A DNA stretch of 5,966 nucleotides from Bacillota bacterium (GTDB taxonomy: Bacteria; Bacillota_H; UBA994; UBA5500). The notes beneath the pieces were generated by a model. The model did no database searches. It saw nothing but the letters and a program-made list of their open reading frames with translations, and was not told where the DNA came from. Of the stretch, positions 1 through 4,858 are shown piece after piece (within the stretch, counting starts at the first letter, position 1; every line of letters begins with the position of its first letter). The stretch covers positions 1 to 5,966 of the forward strand of contig JAAYGE010000167.1 in the NCBI GenBank assembly GCA_012727835.1. Direction: 5' to 3'. Position numbers and translations under genes: made by a program.

Positions 1-526
1 CGGTTAAGCCGCTTTCAAAGCCGTGGTTTTGCACCAAATTGATGGACTGAATGGGAGCCAGGATTACCTGATCCAGCTCGATGAAGCTGTTCTCCTCGCC
101 TATACGCTTGCTGAACAGCAGCCTGGCAAAGGCGGCATTGGCGGGTGGCACGTCAGTTATTTCAAAGAAGGTGATCTTAGTGTTGAGCTCACCCGTAAAG
201 ACATTGGCACTAATAAACATGGAGCGACCGACGCCAATGGCCCGGTGATCCCGATCCAACCAAAGTACCTGTACAATCAGGTCAGCTGCTTGCAAAGAGC
301 CAAACAGGTTGAAGCTGAGAAACAGCGGCTGCCGCTGCACTCCATCTAAAGAAGCATCTTGCCATATGATAGACGCTGGTGCTAGCATACGGAGCGCTTG
401 GTTGCCGGCAAAAGGCACCCTATTGTTCAGCGCGAAAGAACCGATAAGGAGCCAGTTATCGATGCCGGTCTCAAAACTGGGGTTCTGGCAGAAGAGAACT
501 TGTGGTGCTCTCTTTCTTCTACGTAT
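1..526 (-). CDS. Partial jelly-roll (NTTRR/CBM-like) repeat protein, likely spore-surface, apparent ATA start
   Basis: The minus strand is open from a TAG at 560-562 to the window edge and gives 175 codons from the ATA at 526-524; the C-terminus lies outside the window. The product opens with a basic stretch (MRRRKRAP) and then shows NPSFETG at residues 15-21 with W25, the usual opening of CenC/NTTRR-type carbohydrate-binding jelly-rolls. IELDQVIL at 149-156 matches the usual final strand (LDDVxL). A second opening, NHGFESG, begins at 167, so the protein is a tandem array of domains about 152 residues long. No signal peptide is seen. No ATG, GTG or TTG lies between the upstream stop and the domain, but AAGGGAGGGG ends 5 bases before ATA. 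Either ATA is the real start, or an ATG has mutated (pseudogene) or been misread. From memory, such domains occur in Firmicute spore-surface proteins; the sigma-K-like promoter agrees. Plus-strand frames here are its shadows. Confidence 0.72.
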   Translation of the reverse strand, partial: MRRRKRAPQVLFCQNPSFETGIDNWLLIGSFALNNRVPFAGNQALRMLAPASIIWQDASLDGVQRQPLFLSFNLFGSLQAADLIVQVLWLDRDHRAIGVGRSMFISANVFTGELNTKITFFEITDVPPANAAFARLLFSKRIGEENSFIELDQVILAPIQSINLVQNHGFESGLT

Positions 527-531
527 AGAAA

Positions 532-541
532 CCCCTCCCTT
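532..541 (-). promoter_or_regulatory. Ribosome binding site that decides the ATA start
   Basis: Read on the minus strand, AAGGGAGGGG is followed by TTTCT and then ATA. The spacing is normal for a Shine-Dalgarno sequence. It is the only evidence fixing the start of the jelly-roll repeat gene, since no standard start codon is in frame nearby. Confidence 0.6.
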
Positions 542-565
542 CTGAAAGGAATCTGAGTACTATAA

Positions 566-594
566 TAAAATATGCAATAAGCAGGAGGGGTGTG
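566..594 (-). promoter_or_regulatory. Putative sigma-K-type promoter of the jelly-roll repeat gene
   Basis: On the minus strand, CACA (594-591) is followed by a 16-base spacer and CATATTTTA (574-566). This fits the mother-cell pattern mACm-N16/17-CATAnnnTA in full. The -10 lies about 25 bases upstream of the Shine-Dalgarno sequence, leaving a short leader. It supports late mother-cell expression, as expected for a coat or exosporium protein. The call rests on pattern match only. Confidence 0.5.
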
Positions 595-684
595 TAATCG
601 TTGTTATACGGTTAAGCCATCAAACAGGCTGCATAAACAACCCGCTCCGCCTACGCCGCGCAGGCGGGTCGACCAACGGGCACG

Positions 685-739
685 GGCGCAGCTAGTGTAT
701 TGCGAAAGCAATACGCAGCAACATCCTTGCGACAGCGCC
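685..739 (+). other. Structured non-coding element, three-way junction with GAAA tetraloop
   Basis: Outer arms GGCGC (685-689) and GCGCC (735-739) enclose two hairpins. The first is GTATTGC-GAAA-GCAATAC (697-714), extended by a T-G wobble and one G-C pair to 695-716. The second is GCAA-CATCC-TTGC just after it. The GNRA-type loop exists only on the plus strand. No T-run follows, so it is not an obvious intrinsic terminator for the methyltransferase gene that ends at 754. It could be a dispersed intergenic repeat or a small structured RNA. The rest of the 527-753 gap holds the sigma-K-like promoter, another inverted repeat (CCGCCT...AGGCGG, about 646-667) and a minus-strand open frame of about 50 codons without a ribosome binding site. 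Confidence 0.4.
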
Positions 740-753
740 ATATAAATGTTACT

Positions 754-1479
754 TTACTGCTTCCGCGCCGCTATTAGCAGCATCATGGGGCGGCGCAGCT
801 CATCTCTCATGCTATCCAACAGGTGGGGCGCCGGTTGGGGCTCCACTAGCCGGGTGAGTTCAAAGCCGGAGTCCAGCAGAGTGTTCTCATAGGTGGTCAG
901 GGTCCTATGGTATTTGGTTACCTCATGGCCTAGGAAGACCGCTTGCCGGGGGCCTTCGGTAAAGTAATTATCCACCGGCCAATGCAAGGGCACCCCGCTG
1001 GCATCATAATGCCATTGTTGGTCGCCTCGGGCGGTGAAAATAGGGTGCTCTACAGAGAAGACGAAATGGCCACCGGCCACCAGGCAGTGGTTTACCTTGT
1101 GGCAGATAGCCTCAAAAGACGGCAAATAGTGAAAAACCAAAGAGCTTATCACCACATCAAAGCTAGCCGCAGGAAAATCGATGGCTTCGATGGGCATCTG
1201 CCGATATTCAATGCGAGGCGAGCTGGTCCTAGCGCGGGCTTCTCGCAGCATGTTCTCAGAGATATCAATGCCCAGCACGTGCTGGGCCCCTTGTTCAACA
1301 GCATAACGGCAGTGCCATCCGAAACCGCAGCCCAGGTCAAGTACCCGCTTGCCCTGGAAGTTGGGGAGCATTTTCTTAAATTCGTACCACTCTCCTGCCG
1401 CCTGTAAGCCGCCCACGGAGCGGGCCATCTGCTTATAACGGTTGAAAAAGTCTTGGTCATCATACTTGTTTTGTTGCAT
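754..1479 (-). CDS. Class I SAM-dependent methyltransferase, substrate unknown
   Basis: This 241-residue soluble protein has the class I Rossmann-type signature. Motif I is VLDLGCGFG at 46-54, the SAM-binding glycine loop. Motif II is LGIDIS at 69-74, whose Asp72 should hold the ribose hydroxyls. YRQMPIE near 92 is the next strand, and SFDVVISSLVFHYL at 106-119 is motif IV. The general type is Methyltransf_11/25; the C-terminal part (HEVTKYHRTLTTYENTLLDSGF) is the substrate-side region, and nothing in it identifies the methyl acceptor. The start is the ATG preceded by GGAGG eight bases upstream. It follows the M56 peptidase gene by 22 bases and is probably the third gene of that transcript, though a function in the same pathway is not shown by sequence. 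Confidence 0.9.
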   Translation of the reverse strand: MQQNKYDDQDFFNRYKQMARSVGGLQAAGEWYEFKKMLPNFQGKRVLDLGCGFGWHCRYAVEQGAQHVLGIDISENMLREARARTSSPRIEYRQMPIEAIDFPAASFDVVISSLVFHYLPSFEAICHKVNHCLVAGGHFVFSVEHPIFTARGDQQWHYDASGVPLHWPVDNYFTEGPRQAVFLGHEVTKYHRTLTTYENTLLDSGFELTRLVEPQPAPHLLDSMRDELRRPMMLLIAARKQ

Positions 1480-1501
1480 GTTGTTGTCCTCCGTAACTAC
1501 T

Positions 1502-2425
1502 TTAGCAAAAGAGCATGGGCATAACTGATATGACTAGGAAAAGAAGGCCATTTTCCAGCAAGAAATTATGCGGCACTTTATACGGATCATTTAAGATCCG
1601 TTCTGCTCTCTGCAGGGCTAGGCTGCTCTCTAAAGCTGAATGGCCGGTTGCTTGGGGCTGGCAGCGGGTCCATTCCTGTGATGCGCGCACCACCTTAACC
1701 AAAGCAGAGGCTAAATCAGCCGGTTGTTCAATTTTGCTAGCCGCAAAATCGTCGGCCACCTCTTCCCGGGCGATCCCGTAGCGAGTATAGGCTAGACGCA
1801 TTACTGGTGAGAAAAAGGTCAGCTTCCTGACCAGGGCTAGGGCCCGGTTCAGCAAATTGTCGTGACCTATAATATGAGCTAGTTCGTGCGCCAGCACTGC
1901 CTTTAGCTCCCGGTCATCCATTATTTCCAATAGGCTGCTGGTCAATAGGATTCTTGGCTCCCTCACGCCACGGACACACGCAATGGGATGAGGAAAGTCA
2001 TAGATTACGAGTTCCAGTGGGCTGGCCTCTAATTCGGCCAGCAACTTATATACCCGTTCATATGGGGTAGGCATTTTGACAACTGGTAACCTGCCATAGG
2101 GGATATTGCTATTTCGTCGCGCTCTAACCATATTTAGCAAAGCCAGCCCAGATAATAACAATATGATATTTCCACTGAGCGGCATAATCAGCAACTTGGC
2201 TCGGTTTAATAGGCGATTAGTGATAAAGGAGCAAACCTCAGCCCAATGGACCATGGCTAGGGAAAAGGCAGTTAAGGGCAAGGCCATAACGGCCGCGTAG
2301 AGCAATTGCCTGGTTCGGGAGGAAATAGAGAGAACGGTTTCTGATAGTCGTACCAACGCGTAACCAAAGAAACCGGTTACTAAAACCAAAAGGACATATG
2401 TGACCAAAATCTCCGCTATGCGCAT
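1502..2425 (-). CDS. M56 (BlaR1-like) membrane metallopeptidase lacking a sensor domain
   Basis: This 307-residue membrane protein has hydrophobic segments near residues 6-25, 40-60 and 78-98 and a last one at about 290-306. The zinc site HELAH is at 180-184 (His180, Glu181, His184). EEVADDFAA at 221-229 supplies the expected third ligand in an ExxAD arrangement (Glu221). This is the peptidase core of BlaR1/MecR1. It stops right after the fourth hydrophobic segment and has no C-terminal penicillin-binding sensor domain of about 250 residues, so it is not a standard beta-lactam receptor. In this family the peptidase relieves repression by the partner BlaI-type protein. The ATG lies four bases after the repressor gene's stop, and its ribosome binding site (GAGGGGGG) is inside that gene, which suggests translational coupling. 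The inducing signal is unknown. Confidence 0.9.
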   Translation of the reverse strand: MRIAEILVTYVLLVLVTGFFGYALVRLSETVLSISSRTRQLLYAAVMALPLTAFSLAMVHWAEVCSFITNRLLNRAKLLIMPLSGNIILLLSGLALLNMVRARRNSNIPYGRLPVVKMPTPYERVYKLLAELEASPLELVIYDFPHPIACVRGVREPRILLTSSLLEIMDDRELKAVLAHELAHIIGHDNLLNRALALVRKLTFFSPVMRLAYTRYGIAREEVADDFAASKIEQPADLASALVKVVRASQEWTRCQPQATGHSALESSLALQRAERILNDPYKVPHNFLLENGLLFLVISVMPMLFC

Positions 2426-2429
2426 ACCC

Positions 2430-2849
2430 CTATTCCCCCCTCTTGCGGCGAATAGCCTTTTCTAGCTCCAAGAGCCGATCCTCCTCAACTTGGCCAATGC
2501 GGTTGGCAAAGTGCGATATGGTTTCCTCACCGAAACTGCCTAGTAGGGAGTCAAGCACTTCTCCAACTATTTGCTGAGCAAACTGCTCCCTACTTACGGT
2601 AGCATGATAGCGATAGGCATTGCCCACCTGTTCCCTACGCAATAGGCTCTTCTCTGCTAAACGCGACATCACAGTCATCACCGTGGTGTAGGCTAGTTCC
2701 CTCTCATCATTTAGGTAGTTATGCACCTGTTTCACGGTGCAAGCCCCATGTTCCCAAATATATTCCATAATGTCGGCTTCCAACTCGCCAAGCACCTGCC
2801 TAATACCTTTTTTATGGGGCTTGAATTCTATATTAATTTTCAGCTCCAT
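2430..2849 (-). CDS. BlaI/MecI/CopY-family winged-helix repressor
   Basis: From the ATG at 2849 the product has 139 residues. A winged helix covers about residues 18-90: LGELEADIMEYIWEHG is the first helix, TVKQVHNYL the second, and AYTTVMTVMSRLAEKSLL the recognition helix, with a YRYHA wing. The C-terminal helices should form the dimer. The family represses stress operons and is inactivated by cleavage (BlaI, MecI) or metal binding (CopY). The CopY Cys cluster is absent; the only Cys is in the GACTV stretch, so direct copper sensing in the CopY manner is unlikely and the adjacent peptidase is the likelier inactivator. A GTG at 2858 would add three residues. ATG is preferred because AGGTGA lies five bases before it, while the GTG has its purine run only about three bases upstream. 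Likely operators are the TACTAC-N5-GTAGTA dyads at 3465-3544. Confidence 0.9.
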   Translation of the reverse strand: MELKINIEFKPHKKGIRQVLGELEADIMEYIWEHGACTVKQVHNYLNDERELAYTTVMTVMSRLAEKSLLRREQVGNAYRYHATVSREQFAQQIVGEVLDSLLGSFGEETISHFANRIGQVEEDRLLELEKAIRRKRGE

Positions 2850-2870
2850 CTCGTTCACCTACCTTCCACC

Positions 2871-2915
2871 ACTACTCTCTTTAGTAGTCATACCGTATTT
2901 CTATTAGCAAAACAA
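2871..2915 (-). promoter_or_regulatory. Putative repressor-gene promoter with an overlapping dyad
   Basis: On the minus strand, TTGTTT (2915-2910), 17 bases and TATGAC (2892-2887) form a moderate sigma-A-type promoter. Overlapping the -10 and the predicted start point is the dyad ACTACT-N6-AGTAGT (2871-2888). This resembles the half-sites of the three operators upstream but with wider spacing. It may be an autoregulatory site of the repressor. Confidence 0.4.
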
Positions 2916-2961
2916 GCTTATAAACCGATAGTGCATCTATCCACAGGAAGTAATGCGAGTA

Positions 2962-2985
2962 GGCTCAACGCTGCAACGCTGAGCC
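2962..2985 (-). terminator. Hairpin between the LDCC gene and the repressor gene
   Basis: The minus-strand RNA can form a 10-bp stem, GGCTCAGCGT / GCGTTGAGCC, with loop TGCA, using two G-U pairs. On the plus strand the same positions are A-C mismatches, so the structure favours minus-strand RNA. The bases after it are only weakly T-rich (TACTCGCATTACTTCC). It may be a partial terminator or a processing site dividing the upstream two-gene unit from the repressor operon. Confidence 0.35.
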
Positions 2986-3004
2986 TTAAGTAAAGCACGC
3001 TCTA

Positions 3005-3127
3005 CTATTTCTTGTCAGTATTGTGCTTTTGCTTTTGTTGAAGATCGCAACAATCTAAACGTCTATCGCCAAAGCTTTGCTTATTAGCTGCAGCTATTTT
3101 CTCTAGCCAGCGTTTCCAAAAAGCCAC
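3005..3127 (-). CDS. 40-residue LDCC-motif protein, putative metal binding
   Basis: A GTG at 3127 opens 40 codons ending in TAG at 3005-3007. The start is preceded by GAGAGGGGGAG four bases upstream and lies 21 bases after the stop of the DUF2933-like gene, so it should be the second gene of that transcript. The product begins with an amphipathic Trp-rich helix (MAFWKRWLEKIAAANKQSFG), then RRLDCCDL with adjacent cysteines at 26-27, then a charged Lys/Gln-rich tail. From memory, clostridial genomes hold many such proteins, an amphipathic helix followed by SFG...LDCC, annotated as putative LDCC-motif metal-binding proteins. The biochemical role is not established. The two cysteines and the His/Cys- and Met-rich neighbours fit thiophilic metal handling, but that is inference. 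Confidence 0.75.
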   Translation of the reverse strand: MAFWKRWLEKIAAANKQSFGDRRLDCCDLQQKQKHNTDKK

Positions 3128-3148
3128 AGTTCTCCCCCTCTCATTTCG

Positions 3149-3391
3149 TCAGTCGCCCATAACCTCTAGGGGCCCTTGACTAATTGATTCCTGCTGACGA
3201 CGGGAACCTTGTAACACACTCTTACCCAAAATTATGAACATGGCTCCGTGAATTAGAGGGCAAAGCAGCATTACTAGGAAGGGCAACACCCGGATTAGGG
3301 CTCCTTTGCCGGCGCCTATCCAGAGGGCAGCCGCTAGCAGTGTTATTAACAGAATCACAAACCAGGTTCTTTTGTGCCTATGGCAATGCAT
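3149..3391 (-). CDS. Small His/Cys-tagged two-helix membrane protein, DUF2933-like
   Basis: This 80-residue protein starts with a possible metal ligand cluster, MHCHRHK (residues 1-7). It has two hydrophobic segments, about 10-27 and 33-57, the second holding LLCPLIHGAMF with Cys44 and His48, and a short polar tail. The C-P-L-x-H pattern in the second helix is typical of DUF2933-type small membrane proteins, which I recall near copper and heavy-metal resistance genes; no reaction is known. The start is the ATG behind AAGGAGG with nine bases between. The gene is transcribed away from the Met-rich exported protein gene from its own sigma-A-type promoter, whose spacer is an operator dyad. The LDCC gene follows 21 bases downstream. 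Family assignment is moderately sure; small size and membrane location are clear. Confidence 0.75.
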   Translation of the reverse strand: MHCHRHKRTWFVILLITLLAAALWIGAGKGALIRVLPFLVMLLCPLIHGAMFIILGKSVLQGSRRQQESISQGPLEVMGD

Positions 3392-3457
3392 GGAGCTTTT
3401 CCTCCTTAATAGTTAAATAGCTAGCAAACATGGCGTACTACTTAATTGGCTAGGTTA

Positions 3458-3486
3458 AGCATAATACTACTCAGTGTAGTAGTCAA
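3458..3486 (-). promoter_or_regulatory. Sigma-A-type promoter for the DUF2933-like/LDCC genes
   Basis: On the minus strand, TTGACT (3486-3481) is followed by 17 bases and TATGCT (3463-3458). The spacer is almost exactly operator 1, so a bound repressor would occupy the space between the two promoter elements and block RNA polymerase. Confidence 0.65.
3465..3481. promoter_or_regulatory. Operator dyad 1, TACTAC-N5-GTAGTA
   Basis: A perfect 6+6 inverted repeat, TACTAC-TCAGT-GTAGTA, lies inside the -35/-10 spacer of the minus-strand promoter. The half-sites resemble the TACTAC...GTAGTA dyads known for BlaI/MecI repressors. A lone half-site TACTAC at 3436-3441 lies 29 bp further to the left and could be a degenerate extra site. 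Confidence 0.8.
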
Positions 3487-3493
3487 GTGCTTT

Positions 3494-3512
3494 TTACTAC
3501 AACTCGTAGTAA
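3494..3512. promoter_or_regulatory. Operator dyad 2, TTACTAC-N5-GTAGTAA
   Basis: A perfect 7+7 inverted repeat with spacer AACTC lies between the two divergent -35 boxes. Its centre (3503) is 30 bp from operator 1 and 33 bp from operator 3, nearly the midpoint of the region. It could bridge or loop the flanking repressor dimers. Confidence 0.8.
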
Positions 3513-3519
3513 CTGTACC

Positions 3520-3548
3520 TTGACTCGTACTACGCCTCGTAGTATAGT
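3520..3548 (+). promoter_or_regulatory. Sigma-A-type promoter for the Met-rich exported protein
   Basis: TTGACT (3520-3525), 17 bases, then TATAGT (3543-3548) form a near-consensus promoter. Operator 3 fills the spacer and reaches into the -10. Transcription should start near 3555, leaving a leader of about 58 bases before the GTG at 3613. Confidence 0.75.
3528..3544. promoter_or_regulatory. Operator dyad 3, TACTAC-N5-GTAGTA
   Basis: A perfect 6+6 inverted repeat with spacer GCCTC sits between the -35 and -10 of the plus-strand promoter and overlaps the first two bases of the -10. It mirrors the placement of operator 1 in the opposite promoter. Confidence 0.8.
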
Positions 3549-3612
3549 GACTACAGGATGGCAGGCATAACGTGCTACTAAAGGCTACAGTAAATCAAAG
3601 GAGTGACGAATA

Positions 3613-3972
3613 GTGAAAAAGGGCTTGCTTATACTGGGCGTCGTATCCCTATTAACCATAGGCCTAATGAGAGGTACCTCGGTCGTTAAGGCGGCCACTT
3701 ACGGCCATGGCTGGTTGAACGTCATGCACTCTCGGGGCATGCGGGACGCAATGCGCTCTGGTGATATGTGGGAATACATGAACCAACCCCAGATAAAAGA
3801 GCAGTTAGAAGATACCCCTAGGGGAGAAATGATGTACTCGCAGGAAATGGAAGAGTTCATGACCTCCGATGCCTTCCGCAAATTTACCACGTCACCTAAA
3901 GTGCAGGAATGGATGCACAGGGGCGCCGGTCATTGCCATGGGGCATGGAACCAGGCTCCTGCCGATAAATAA
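3613..3972 (+). CDS. Exported Met/His-rich nonapeptide-repeat protein, possible metal binding
   Basis: This 119-residue protein starts with GTG, nine bases after AAAGGAG. Residues 1-27 form a signal peptide (MKKG, hydrophobic core, VKA before ATYG), so it should be secreted or cell-wall associated. From 38 to 101 there are seven consecutive 9-residue units, M-x-S-x-x-M-x-x-(M/hydrophobic), with unit starts at 38, 47, 56, 65, 74, 83 and 92 and a closing Met101. The first two (MHSRGMRDA, MRSGDMWEY) and the fifth (MYSQEMEEF) fit best. There are ten Met residues after the signal peptide, and the C-terminus carries MHRGAGHCHG. Such spacing of Met, His and Cys could hold Cu(I) or Ag(I), but no known family was recognised and binding is inference. 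It has its own operator-covered promoter, a strong terminator follows, and it is probably induced when the BlaI-type repressor is removed. Confidence 0.85.
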   Translation: MKKGLLILGVVSLLTIGLMRGTSVVKAATYGHGWLNVMHSRGMRDAMRSGDMWEYMNQPQIKEQLEDTPRGEMMYSQEMEEFMTSDAFRKFTTSPKVQEWMHRGAGHCHGAWNQAPADK

Positions 3973-3996
3973 CCCGGCAGGCTCAGGCCGATTACT

Positions 3997-4030
3997 AAAC
4001 CCACCTGGAACGAAATCCAGGTGGGTTTCT
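3997..4030 (+). terminator. Intrinsic terminator after the Met-rich protein gene
   Basis: AAACCCACCTGGA (3997-4009) pairs perfectly with TCCAGGTGGGTTT (4016-4028) around a 6-base loop, ACGAAA. The T-rich end TTTCTT follows. It isolates the single-gene plus-strand unit from the VCBS-like gene. Confidence 0.88.
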
Positions 4031-4114
4031 TGCTTGCTAAGCCAATCCTCTCCCCTTTTCTCTTTGAAAAGCATAGTATGCAACAGTAAGGCATATGGAG
4101 GGGGGAAACTATAA

Positions 4115-4810
4115 ATGGCGCAGGAAGTTATTGTGAGCCGAACCGGCGATGTAACCGGCGATGGTGTGGCAGATAAAGTCTGGCTAACCGGAACGAGAAC
4201 AGAAGATAGCCCGTTTATCCAAGACATAACCCTGATGATTCAAAACGGAGTCACCGGGCGCATAACGCAGGTGGCACTGCAGGAGAATATGGGGTATGAA
4301 CCCACCATCCTGCTGTGCGACTTTACCGGCGACGGTGTGCTGGATATTAAAGTGAGTATCCAGTCGGGTGGTAGTGGCGGTTTTGTTTTCACCTACATAT
4401 ATTCCTTTGTAAATAACCGGCTACGGCTACTTTTCTCCGGCGAACGGTATGAGGCCAGTCGCCAGTTTAGAGCCTATTACATCGATGGTTTTCGGGTGGT
4501 AGTGGAAAATGGGCGTGGGCAAGAATATCGCATTGATGTGAGTCAGGATACGGCGGCAGCCGACCTGTATAACCCGGATGGCACTCTCAAACAGCCCACC
4601 GAGGCCAATGTGGGGCCCTTTATTATGGCCATTCCGGTTTTGCTAGAGGAAAGCAGTGGGGTTTGCAGTCTCATTGCCCTTACCCGAGTTTATGGCACCT
4701 TCGCCGCCGATACTCTAGGGTACATTCAAGACTATCTCAGTTGGGATGGCAACCACTTTAGCACAGTGCGGGAGGAGTTGGCTATCTTCCCAATGGGCAT
4801 GGAAAACTAA
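4115..4810 (+). CDS. VCBS/FG-GAP-like protein with Ca-binding-type Asp loops
   Basis: This 231-residue protein starts with ATG, preceded by GGAGGGGGG nine bases upstream. It has two copies of an FG-GAP/VCBS-type loop: GDVTGDGVADKVWL at residues 11-24 and CDFTGDGVLDIKVSI near 69-83. Each shows the D-x-T-G-D-G-x-x-D arrangement that binds calcium in beta-propeller blades. With only two clear blades it is far shorter than a full seven-blade propeller. No signal peptide or membrane segment is visible, unusual for these normally extracytoplasmic repeats. Similar VCBS-repeat proteins without a leader occur in spore-forming Firmicutes, but their role is unknown to me. It stands alone between two intrinsic terminators; no convincing promoter was found in 4031-4096. 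Confidence 0.8.
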   Translation: MAQEVIVSRTGDVTGDGVADKVWLTGTRTEDSPFIQDITLMIQNGVTGRITQVALQENMGYEPTILLCDFTGDGVLDIKVSIQSGGSGGFVFTYIYSFVNNRLRLLFSGERYEASRQFRAYYIDGFRVVVENGRGQEYRIDVSQDTAAADLYNPDGTLKQPTEANVGPFIMAIPVLLEESSGVCSLIALTRVYGTFAADTLGYIQDYLSWDGNHFSTVREELAIFPMGMEN

Positions 4811-4811
4811 A

Positions 4812-4852
4812 GAAAGGGGCCTCCAGCCTGCTGATGGCTGGAGGCCCCTTTC
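4812..4852. terminator. Bidirectional intrinsic terminator
   Basis: GAAAGGGGCCTCCAGCC (4812-4828) pairs perfectly over 17 bp with GGCTGGAGGCCCCTTTC (4836-4852) around a 7-base loop. Pyrimidine-rich, T-containing tracts follow on both strands. It begins one base after the VCBS-like gene's stop and six bases beyond the stop of the convergent coat gene, so it should end both transcripts. Confidence 0.92.
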
Positions 4853-4858
4853 ACCCTT

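Noticed and set aside
23..545. Two plus-strand open frames (23-349 and 309-545) that could be called hypothetical proteins
   Set aside because: They have no ribosome binding site or family likeness, and they lie opposite the minus-strand jelly-roll repeat frame, whose domain signatures are clear.
1..618. CGGTTAAGCC at 1-10 repeated at 609-618, considered as attachment-site or transposon ends
   Set aside because: It is only 10 bases long, no transposase or integrase lies between, and the first copy is inside a coding frame.
601..746. Minus-strand open frame of about 50 codons starting with ATG near 744
   Set aside because: It has no ribosome binding site, a Cys/Arg-rich product of no recognisable type, and coincides with the palindrome-rich element.
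943..1781. Plus-strand frames opposite the methyltransferase and peptidase genes, and an alternative minus frame at 1149-1463
   Set aside because: They are shadows of genes with recognised motifs and lack translation signals.
2721..2993. Plus-strand frame of about 90 codons crossing the repressor gene start
   Set aside because: It is antisense to the repressor, with no ribosome binding site and an unlikely composition.
4061..4080. Palindrome GCATAGTATGC before the VCBS-like gene, considered as a promoter or operator
   Set aside because: The dyad is short, no -35 element is at the right distance, and it does not match the TACTAC operators.
3699..4227. Frames at 3699-3890 (-), 3869-4114 (+) and 3892-4227 (-) around the terminator at 3997-4030
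   Set aside because: They overlap the Met-rich gene, run through a strong terminator hairpin and show no family features.
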